Origin: Nodosilinea sp. BSH.14
Lineage (GTDB): Bacteria > Cyanobacteriota > Cyanobacteriia > Phormidesmidales > Phormidesmidaceae
NCBI GenBank assembly: GCA_023264315.1
Contig: JALQST010000216.1
Coordinates: forward strand, 1-5,887
Direction of reading: 5' to 3'
DNA length: 5,887 bases
Positions 1 through 4,527 of this stretch are shown here, piece after piece (the first letter of the stretch is position 1; each line of letters begins with the position of its first letter). A model generated the notes under the pieces. The model ran no database searches, was not told the DNA's origin, and worked only from the letters and a program-made list of their open reading frames with translations. Both the position numbers and the translations under genes were made by a program.

Positions 1-1
1 C

Positions 2-331
2 TTCGTCGTTATCTTTGTGATTGCCCTGGCCCTCGTGCTGTTTGGCATTGAAAACACTGAGCCCGTCCTGATCCACATCGCGAAGGGCCTAGACGTGGAA
101 GCCCCCCTCTGTATTGAGCTCATGATTGCTATGGGGATCGGGGCTGTGCTGGCCTGGGTGTTTAGCGTGTGGGCTCAGGTTCAGAGTTATGTGGCGGTCA
201 GTCCGCAGGTGAAACAGCGGGAGCTACGCATTCAAGAACTGGAGCAGGATGTGGAGCGCTACCGGGTGGAACTGGAGGAACAGAGCCTCCTGCTGCCCGC
301 CTCCGCCACCCAACCCGAAGCCCAAAGCTAG
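2..331 (+). CDS. LapA-family (DUF1049) inner-membrane protein, 5' partial
   Basis: The frame is open from the window edge to a TAG stop and gives the last 109 residues; the true start lies upstream, and the GTG at 17 is internal to the first membrane helix, so it is not a start. Visible residues 1-14 are the end of one hydrophobic helix, followed by the family-typical IENTEPV stretch (16-22). A second helix covers about 36-57, and a charged, probably coiled-coil tail follows (about 70-95, rich in E, Q and R). Two helices with a cytoplasmic coiled-coil tail is the architecture of LapA/YciS (DUF1049) proteins, which in enterobacteria take part in LPS assembly control. The cyanobacterial role is not established. 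Only 5 bp separate it from scpA, suggesting co-transcription. Family assignment is from motif recall and is fairly secure; function is inferred. Confidence 0.8.
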   Translation, partial: FVVIFVIALALVLFGIENTEPVLIHIAKGLDVEAPLCIELMIAMGIGAVLAWVFSVWAQVQSYVAVSPQVKQRELRIQELEQDVERYRVELEEQSLLLPASATQPEAQS

Positions 332-336
332 TTCCT

Positions 337-1221
337 ATGGCTGTTTCCTCCCTGGCCCAGACGGCCATTGCCTTTTTGATCGATTTGGCCGAACGGGGCG
401 AAATCGACCCCTGGGACGTGAAGGTGATCGACGTGATGGATCGGTTTCTCAGCAGCCTGCGCGACCAGGCGGAATCCCTGGCCCAGAAAGGCCGTACCCC
501 CTACGAGGCCAATCTGGCCGAATCGGGTCAAGCCTTTCTCTACGCCTCGATGCTGGTGCTGCTGAAGGCGGACGCCATGGTGCGCAACGATACCGCCGAA
601 CCCGAGGAATCCGAGGAGGATCTGTTTTGGTCGGAGGACGATCTTGCCACCGTGCCCCTGCCCCGCAACCTGGAGCGTCATCTGCATCGGCGGGCGGTGG
701 CGGTGCCCCCCAAACGCCGCCGAGTTACCCTGGATGAGCTGATCCAACAGTTGGAAACCATGGCTGAGGTGATGGCCGACCATCAGCCCCGCAGCCGGAT
801 GCGACGGGCCAAACCCCAGGCTAAGCGGCAGGCGGTACGGGCCATTGCCCAACTGGCCCACCAGGAAAATCTCTCGGAAATTGCCGCTGCCCTAGAGCAA
901 TTCCTCGATGCCTACTGGGACAGCGTTGAGGCCGATCATCCCTGCTGGCTAGAGTTTGATCAACTGCTTCAGGCATGGCCCCACTTCCAGCCGGAGGCCC
1001 TGAAATCGGCCCATGCCTTCGAGACCGAGGCCGAAGCCGCCACCCACGAGCGGGTTGGGGTTTTTTGGGGGCTGCTGTTTCTCTCGGCCCAGTCTAAGGT
1101 TGAGCTATCCCAGCAGATGTTTTACCAAGATCTCAAGGTGCGCAACCTCAACCGGTCTCCCCTCAGCGCCGAAGAAAGCATCGAAGCCCTCGGCCTGGAT
1201 CCCGCCATCCTGCCCGACTAG
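337..1221 (+). CDS. scpA: Segregation and condensation protein A (ScpA)
   Basis: A 294-residue kleisin-type subunit that, in the known family, bridges SMC heads with ScpB to compact and segregate the chromosome in the nucleoid. The N-terminal domain shows LAERGEIDPWDVKVIDV (about 17-33) and then the helical block SGQAFLYASMLVLLKAD, both typical of cyanobacterial ScpA. The middle is acidic then basic and probably flexible (residues 85-170). The C-terminal winged-helix domain that contacts SMC contains ERVGVFWGLLFL and ends with SQQMFYQDLKVR. The ATG at 337 is chosen because homologues begin just before this helix; the in-frame region upstream is only LapA sequence read out of frame. No clear Shine-Dalgarno is visible, so translational coupling to the LapA-family gene (5-bp gap) is likely. 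The stop TAG coincides with the CTAG at the border of a MITE-like element. smc and scpB are not in the window. Confidence 0.9.
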   Translation: MAVSSLAQTAIAFLIDLAERGEIDPWDVKVIDVMDRFLSSLRDQAESLAQKGRTPYEANLAESGQAFLYASMLVLLKADAMVRNDTAEPEESEEDLFWSEDDLATVPLPRNLERHLHRRAVAVPPKRRRVTLDELIQQLETMAEVMADHQPRSRMRRAKPQAKRQAVRAIAQLAHQENLSEIAAALEQFLDAYWDSVEADHPCWLEFDQLLQAWPHFQPEALKSAHAFETEAEAATHERVGVFWGLLFLSAQSKVELSQQMFYQDLKVRNLNRSPLSAEESIEALGLDPAILPD

Positions 1222-1342
1222 GGCGTGTCATCAATCGGATGAAATTAACGATTCCTCGACACTCTGGTTACCCGGGCAAGGGGCTTAAGCCCCTTGTTGA
1301 CAGAAAAAGGCGGGTTTGAGCTGATTGGATGACACGCCCTAG
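1218..1342. mobile_element. MITE-like non-autonomous element, 125 bp
   Basis: The ends form a perfect 15-bp inverted repeat: CTAGGGCGTGTCATC at 1218-1232 and its reverse complement at 1328-1342. With a one-base bulge it continues for another 4 bp (AATC 1233-1236 against GATT 1323-1326). CTAG at both borders could be a duplicated target (CTAG or TA) or part of the repeat; since it is its own complement, the two cannot be told apart. Inside is a perfect 20-bp palindrome at 1277-1296 centred on CTTAAG. There is no reading frame worth calling and no transposase. Short length, terminal inverted repeats and a CTAG/TA border fit a MITE moved by an IS5-like or other DDE transposase; that family assignment is only a guess. 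Confidence 0.7.
1277..1296. repeat. Perfect 20-bp palindrome inside the MITE-like element
   Basis: Each half is CAAGGGGCTT and its reverse complement, with no spacer. It sits near the middle of the element and may make the transcript fold back as a hairpin, or may be a remnant of the parent IS. Motifs of the GGGGCTTAAGCCCC type are familiar from cyanobacterial IS ends and intergenic DNA (from memory, not searched). Confidence 0.75.
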
Positions 1343-1381
1343 GGCGACCCTAAAAGAGCAAGACGTTCACCACGGATTTAC

Positions 1382-1444
1382 GCCGAGTCGGTCGGCACTC
1401 TAGACTCAGGAGACCACCACCTGGCTTGATTGCCCTGAGTTTGG
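1382..1444 (+). promoter_or_regulatory. Two hairpins in the leader of the NDP-sugar synthase gene
   Basis: A 5-bp hairpin is formed by GCCGA (1382-1386) and TCGGC (1392-1396). A larger one pairs ACTCAGG (1404-1410) with CCTGAGT (1434-1440); in RNA it extends outward to 1400 and 1444 with two G-U pairs, giving 11 bp around a 23-nt loop. It ends 15 nt before the ribosome binding site. There is no T-run, so it is not an intrinsic terminator. No convincing -35/-10 pair was found between 1343 and 1454, so transcription may start here from a weak promoter or read through from scpA. Confidence 0.35.
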
Positions 1445-1459
1445 CCCTCTTGTAGTGAT

Positions 1460-1464
1460 AAGGA
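1460..1464 (+). promoter_or_regulatory. Ribosome binding site that fixes the NDP-sugar synthase start
   Basis: AAGGA lies 8 nt before the ATG at 1473. It overlaps the coding sequence that a GTG start at 1455 would require, which argues for the ATG at 1473. Confidence 0.7.
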
Positions 1465-1472
1465 TGGTAGTT

Positions 1473-2639
1473 ATGAAGGCAATGATTCTAGCGGCTGGCA
1501 AGGGAACTCGGGTACGCCCCATCACCTATACCATTCCCAAGCCCATGATTCCGATCATGCAAAAGCCCGTGATGGAATTCCTGCTAGAACTATTGCGGCA
1601 GCACGGGTTCAACCAAATCATGGTCAACGTGAGTCACCTCGCTAACGAAATTGAGGGCTACTTCCGAGATGGCCAGCGGTTTGGGGTGGAAATTGCCTAT
1701 TCCTTTGAGGGCCGGATTGAGGAAGACGGCCAACTGGTGGGGGAGGCCATTGGCTCGGCGGGGGGGATGCGCAAAATCCAGGATTTTTATCCATTTTTTG
1801 ACGACACCTTTGTGGTGCTCTGCGGCGATGCCCTGATTAACCTTGACCTGACGGAGGCTCTCCGCCGCCACCGGGAGAAGGGATCCATCGCCACTATCAT
1901 CACCAAAACCGTGCCCCTCAAACAGGTGCCCAGCTATGGTGTGGTGGTCACGGACGACACGGGCCGGGTCAAATCTTTCCAGGAAAAGCCCGCCGTCGAA
2001 GACGCCCTCAGCACCGAAATCAACACCGGGATCTACATTTTCGAGCCCGCTGTATTCGACTACATTCCGGCGGGCGTCCCCTTCGACATCGGCGGCGACC
2101 TCATGCCCCGCTTGGTGGCCAACAATGCCCCGTTTTACGGCATCCCCATGGACTTTCAATGGGTAGACATCGGGAAGGTGCCCGACTATTGGCGCGCCAT
2201 CCAGGACGTCCTCACCGGGGTGGTGAACCTGGTGGATATTCCCGGCCAGGAAATTCGTCCCGGGGTCTATGCGGGACTGAATGTGAAGGCTAACTGGGAC
2301 AAAATCCACATCGAAGGCCCAGTCTACATCGGTGGCATGACCCACATTGAAGACGGGGCCACCATCCTTGGCCCCAGCGCCATTGGTAATAACTGCGAAA
2401 TCCACAGTGGAGCCATCGTGGACAAAAGCGTCATTTTTGAATATTCCCGCATCGGCCCCGGTGTGCGCCTGGTGGATAAGCTGGTGTTCGGTCGCTACTG
2501 CGTCGATAAAAGCGGAACCTCCATCGACATGAAAGCCGCTGCCCTCGACTGGCTGATCACCGATACCCGTCAGGATCTCCCCAGCGCCCCCCCAGTGGAA
2601 CAGCGGGCCATCGTCGAACTCCTCGAACAACACCTTTAA
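1473..2639 (+). CDS. NDP-sugar synthase (sugar-1-phosphate nucleotidyltransferase, mannose-1-phosphate guanylyltransferase-like)
   Basis: A 388-residue cytoplasmic enzyme expected to join a sugar 1-phosphate to an NTP, yielding an NDP-sugar and pyrophosphate for polysaccharide or glycoconjugate synthesis. The N-terminal GT-A/Rossmann-like domain (1 to about 245) opens with the signature LAAGKGTRVRP (6-16) and KPM (23-25). It contains CGDAL with metal-ligand candidate Asp119, the EKP at 171-173, NTGIYIFEP (184-192) and WVDIGKVPDYW (230-240). From about 262 to 345, hexapeptide-like repeats form a left-handed beta-helix (for example YIGGMTHIEDGATILGP), followed by a short helical tail. The ATG at 1473 gives the canonical MKAMILAAGKGTR start; a GTG at 1455 would add six residues that are not family-like. 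Cyanobacterial homologues are usually annotated mannose-1-phosphate guanyltransferase, but sequence alone does not settle the sugar (mannose or glucose) or the nucleotide. It follows scpA at 251 bp and is probably a separate transcription unit. Confidence 0.9.
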   Translation: MKAMILAAGKGTRVRPITYTIPKPMIPIMQKPVMEFLLELLRQHGFNQIMVNVSHLANEIEGYFRDGQRFGVEIAYSFEGRIEEDGQLVGEAIGSAGGMRKIQDFYPFFDDTFVVLCGDALINLDLTEALRRHREKGSIATIITKTVPLKQVPSYGVVVTDDTGRVKSFQEKPAVEDALSTEINTGIYIFEPAVFDYIPAGVPFDIGGDLMPRLVANNAPFYGIPMDFQWVDIGKVPDYWRAIQDVLTGVVNLVDIPGQEIRPGVYAGLNVKANWDKIHIEGPVYIGGMTHIEDGATILGPSAIGNNCEIHSGAIVDKSVIFEYSRIGPGVRLVDKLVFGRYCVDKSGTSIDMKAAALDWLITDTRQDLPSAPPVEQRAIVELLEQHL

Positions 2640-2773
2640 TCTCCGGCCATCTCCCTTTTCCAGTCGATCCTCGCCCTGTCCCTGCCTCCAGGCTGTAGGG
2701 GGGAGGTCGTTATCTCTACCCGCCGGATCTGCGCCGATGGATGGTTCGTGCTGAGCATTTTTACTCAGTCATT

Positions 2774-2791
2774 ATTGCTAAAAATTGTGAA
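2774..2791 (-). promoter_or_regulatory. HLR1-like box 1 (candidate RpaB site)
   Basis: Read on the minus strand, TTCACAAT-TT-TTAGCAAT matches the HLR1 consensus (G/T)TTACA(T/A)(T/A), repeated after exactly 2 nt, at 13 of 16 positions (one mismatch in the first repeat, two in the second). HLR1 is the binding site of the response regulator RpaB and is described near high-light and starvation genes including nblA. Here it lies about 100 bp upstream of the predicted -10. The match is imperfect and the DNA is AT-rich, so chance is possible. Confidence 0.4.
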
Positions 2792-2867
2792 CATTTAGTC
2801 CATCTGAGTCCGTTTAGGGCTTACTGGCTATATCGTTCACCTGTCAAGCCTGAATCTTTGTCAAACG

Positions 2868-2885
2868 ATTGTTATAATTCGTAAA
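2868..2885 (-). promoter_or_regulatory. HLR1-like box 2 overlapping the -10 (candidate RpaB site)
   Basis: On the minus strand, TTTACGAA-TT-ATAACAAT matches the HLR1 double repeat at 13 of 16 positions with the required 2-nt spacer. It covers the predicted -10 box of nblA, the position where a bound RpaB would block RNA polymerase. It has the same orientation as the box at 2774-2791. Part of its match is forced by the TATAAT sequence itself, which lowers the weight of the hit. Confidence 0.4.
2870..2878 (+). promoter_or_regulatory. Extended -10 promoter element for nblA
   Basis: TGTTATAAT combines a perfect TATAAT (2873-2878) with the TG of an extended -10. No good -35 lies 16-18 bp upstream; TTGTCA at 2858-2863 is only 9 bp away and cannot serve. 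Extended -10 promoters tolerate a poor -35, and an activator may also be needed. Transcription would start near 2885. I found no GTAN8TAC NtcA box at the expected distance. Confidence 0.55.
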
Positions 2886-2901
2886 GATTCAAAGATCGTC
2901 C

Positions 2902-2995
2902 CTGGACAGGTGTCTGCCAGAAGTAGCCATGGGTTGCTCTCACAGCCCAGTTCCAGCCACGCTGGTATCTGCCGTCGGGTCACGCCCATTTTTTT
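2902..2995 (+). promoter_or_regulatory. Folded nblA leader: four hairpins and a T7 tract
   Basis: Four stems follow one another. H1: CTGG/CCAG (2902-2905, 2917-2920) stacked on CAG/CTG (2907-2909, 2914-2916) with one bulged A and loop GTGT. H2: TGGGTTG/CAGCCCA (2930-2936, 2943-2949), 7 bp including one G-U. H3: CCAGC/GCTGG (2953-2957, 2961-2965). H4: GGGT/GCCC (2977-2980, 2984-2987), weak, followed after one A by seven T (2989-2995). H4 with the T-run could act as a weak terminator or attenuator, but a 4-bp stem is marginal. Read by eye; no folding energy computed. Confidence 0.4.
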
Positions 2996-3040
2996 AGATG
3001 TTGATGTGGCCCAGCGTTGTTCTCTCTCAGGAGTCGAACC

Positions 3041-3235
3041 ATGAACGAACCGATGCAACTCTCCCTGGAGCAGCAGTTTAATCTGCGGTCCTTTGAGTCC
3101 CAGGTGAATCAAATGAGCCGTGAGCAGGCCCAGCAATTTCTGGTCAAGCTCTACGAGCAAATGATGATGCGCGAAACCATGTACAAGCAATTTCTAAAGC
3201 ACGAGTGGGGCATTGGGCCAAATCCGCAAATGTAG
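3041..3235 (+). CDS. nblA: Phycobilisome degradation protein NblA
   Basis: A 64-residue protein, the usual NblA size (55-65). NblA is a small dimeric helix-loop-helix adaptor that binds phycobiliproteins in the phycobilisome and brings them to Clp protease during nitrogen or sulfur starvation and other stress. The diagnostic pattern is complete: LSLEQQFNLRSFE (7-19), MSREQAQQFLVKLYEQMMMRE (first half 25-35, second 36-45) and FLKHEWG (51-57). Lys53, reported in Anabaena NblA as important for phycobilisome binding (from memory), is kept; position 51 is Phe where that protein has Leu. AGGAG at 3029-3033 lies 7 nt before the ATG. It stands alone, with its own promoter upstream; no nblA2 or nblB is adjacent. 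Its presence shows that the host makes phycobilisomes. Confidence 0.96.
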   Translation: MNEPMQLSLEQQFNLRSFESQVNQMSREQAQQFLVKLYEQMMMRETMYKQFLKHEWGIGPNPQM

Positions 3236-3301
3236 CGTCCTCATGGAGTGTCCTCGACGACCCGCTGACCTGCCTTGAAGATGGCGACCTCCCTCTCTCG
3301 C

Positions 3302-3320
3302 CCGGTTCTGAAGAATCCGG
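3302..3320. other. Hairpin in the nblA-usp spacer
   Basis: CCGGTTC (3302-3308) pairs with GAA plus CCGG (3313-3315, 3317-3320) around a TGAA loop, with T3316 bulged; 7 bp in all. It lies 67 nt after the nblA stop. No T-run follows, so it is a weak candidate for a terminator or 3' stabilising hairpin. The rest of the 272-bp spacer (3236-3507) shows no gene and no convincing promoter. Confidence 0.35.
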
Positions 3321-3454
3321 CTAGGGATGTTGGGGCCTCCTCTTCTGAACCTTGAATGAACGAAGTCGCAGAACCAGCACAGGCGCTGGACACAAACGGC
3401 CCATCTCTGCCAGCATGATAGGAAGGCTGGAGAAGGTTCGTCAGTTTTCACTCG

Positions 3455-3487
3455 GACCTTTGGCACTGAGACCTTTGGCACTGAGAC
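3455..3487. repeat. 15-bp tandem duplication (2.2 copies) before usp
   Basis: The unit GACCTTTGGCACTGA is present twice without a mismatch (3455-3469, 3470-3484), followed by GAC. It ends 9 bp before the AAGAGG ribosome binding site of the next gene. An exact duplication suggests a recent slippage event or a repeated operator half-site spaced 15 bp apart. Confidence 0.85.
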
Positions 3488-3507
3488 GAGGCAACGAAGA
3501 GGCAACT

Positions 3508-4383
3508 ATGTTCCAACGCGCTCTGATTTGTACAGACTTTACCGATGGCATGCATCGTCTGGCGCAGTTTGTGCCTAGTTTGGCGGCGGGAGGGTTTCAG
3601 TCTCTCACGTTTTTTCATAACGTGGCCATTGATGCGGAGCGCGAAATTCCCAGCAATGACCCGGAACTGCTGGCCAAGCCCAAGCAACGGATTGCTGAGA
3701 TGCTACGGGATGTGCCCGACCACGTGGAGGTGCGGGTGGAGGTGGAAATGGGCCGAGTGGGTGACAACATCCTGCGCCTCGCCAAACAGTGCAAGGCCGA
3801 TGTGATCTTTTTGGGGACTCCCACCCGCACGATGCTAGAGGAAAAGCTGTTTGGCAGTACCACCATGCAGTTGGCAGAAAAAACCCACGTTCCCCTGATG
3901 ATTCTGCGACCCCAGCTCATTTCCACCTACACCACCGCCGAGTTGGAACTGCGCACCAGCCACCTGCTCCGCTATTTGCTATTGCCCTACGATGGTCAGG
4001 AAATGGGTAAAGCCTTGATCAACAAAGTGCACCAACAGGTGCAGAGTAATCCCCACTCGGTGCTGGAGCGGGTGCGGCTGCTATGGGTGATTGATGACAA
4101 CATTCGCCGCGAGTTTCACGGCGATCATCCCGTGGAACAGGCCCAGGCCGAATGCGACAAAATTCAGGCAGACCTCGCCACCCTGGGGCTAGTCGTTAAC
4201 ACCACGGTGGTGGAGGGCGACCCCATTCAGCAAATTATGCTCACCGCCGAACAGTATGATATCGGAGCCATTGCCACCTGTGCCAGCGGCCTTGGCGGCT
4301 TCCTCAAGTGGTCTACCCCCAGCCTCACCCGCGACATTCTGCGCCGCAGTTGGCACCCGGTGCTGTACTTCCCGGCCCATTAG
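3508..4383 (+). CDS. Tandem universal stress protein (two USP domains)
   Basis: A 291-residue cytoplasmic protein with two alpha/beta USP domains in one chain. Domain 1 (about 1-135) begins MFQRALICTDFTD and carries GTPTR...LFGST (Gly103, Gly116-Ser117-Thr118), close to the ATP-binding motif G-2X-G-9X-G(S/T) but with Thr106 in place of the second Gly; it ends VPLMILRP. Domain 2 (about 155-291) begins RYLLLPYDG and ends with WSTPSLTRDILRRSWHPVLYF, where the glycine motif is largely lost. The ATG at 3508 has AAGAGG at 3497-3502, 5 nt away. The frame stays open upstream to a TTG at 3352, but that stretch covers the tandem repeat and precedes the natural start of the first USP strand, so it is not taken as coding. 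USPs bind ATP or other nucleotides and act in stress tolerance; the specific role here is unknown. The gene converges with gap1. Confidence 0.88.
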   Translation: MFQRALICTDFTDGMHRLAQFVPSLAAGGFQSLTFFHNVAIDAEREIPSNDPELLAKPKQRIAEMLRDVPDHVEVRVEVEMGRVGDNILRLAKQCKADVIFLGTPTRTMLEEKLFGSTTMQLAEKTHVPLMILRPQLISTYTTAELELRTSHLLRYLLLPYDGQEMGKALINKVHQQVQSNPHSVLERVRLLWVIDDNIRREFHGDHPVEQAQAECDKIQADLATLGLVVNTTVVEGDPIQQIMLTAEQYDIGAIATCASGLGGFLKWSTPSLTRDILRRSWHPVLYFPAH

Positions 4384-4402
4384 GGCGAATTTTCGCAGGG
4401 GA

Positions 4403-4490
4403 GCCCTCACCCCAAACCCCTCTCCCAAATGGGGAGAGGGGCTTTATCGCCGTCTAACTTCCCTGTTCCCAGGGTTGGGAGAAGGGGCGG
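4403..4490. repeat. REP-like palindromic repeat between the convergent genes; possible bidirectional terminator
   Basis: The core is a 10-bp perfect stem, CCCCTCTCCC (4417-4426) and GGGAGAGGGG (4432-4441), with loop AAATG. A second hairpin is CCCTG (4461-4465) with CAGGG (4470-4474). The outer flanks CCCTCACCCCAAACCC (4404-4419) and GGGTTGGGAGAAGGGG (4472-4487) are imperfectly complementary, so the whole looks like a nested palindrome. The CCCTCACCCC-AACCCCTCTCCC sequence type is widespread in cyanobacterial intergenic DNA (from memory). Placed 33 nt after the usp stop and 86 nt after the gap1 stop, it could end both transcripts, although only short T-runs follow. Confidence 0.65.
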
Positions 4491-4527
4491 GGAGGCGAGC
4501 GGGCGGGGACGTTGCAACCGACTGGGA

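Larger units (their letters stand above)
2851..2891. repeat. 9-bp inverted repeat flanking the nblA -10
   Basis: TGAATCTTT at 2851-2859 and its exact reverse complement AAAGATTCA at 2883-2891 sit either side of the -10, with half-site centres 32 bp apart (about three helical turns). A further AAAGAT follows at 2891-2896. This is the geometry of a dimeric regulator or of DNA looping over the promoter; no named protein is implied. Confidence 0.45.
2640..3040 (+). other. 401-bp non-coding region: nblA promoter and leader
   Basis: No credible gene is present. The first 120 bp holds a C-rich stretch and one G/C hairpin (CCTCC 2685-2689 with GGAGG 2702-2706, 12-nt loop) without a T-run, so no intrinsic terminator for the upstream gene is evident. 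From about 2755 the composition turns AT-rich and carries two HLR1-like boxes and an extended -10. From about 2885 to 3040 it would be an nblA leader of roughly 155 nt with four possible hairpins and a T7 tract. Confidence 0.6.

Noticed and set aside
328..861. Minus-strand open frame opposite scpA
   Set aside because: It is antisense to a clear scpA gene, has no family features and reflects GC-rich codon bias.
1590..2633. Long minus-strand open frame (347 codons) opposite the NDP-sugar synthase gene
   Set aside because: It mirrors a strongly conserved enzyme on the plus strand; long antisense frames are common in GC-rich genes, and no domain is recognisable.
2685..2706. Intrinsic terminator after the NDP-sugar synthase gene
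   Set aside because: The hairpin has a 5-bp stem with a 12-nt loop and no T-run follows.
2858..2878. TTGTCA as a -35 paired with TATAAT
   Set aside because: The spacing is 9 bp, far below the 16-18 bp needed; an extended -10 explains the promoter better.
2755..2885. NtcA box (GTAN8TAC) upstream of nblA
   Set aside because: Expected for a nitrogen-controlled gene, but no match with both half-sites was seen by eye.
2861..3190. Minus-strand frame across nblA and its leader
   Set aside because: It overlaps a certain nblA gene, and the translation shows no known family.
3352..3507. N-terminal extension of the USP from a TTG at 3352
   Set aside because: The USP fold begins at the ATG at 3508, which has a good ribosome binding site; the extension covers a tandem DNA repeat and lacks one.
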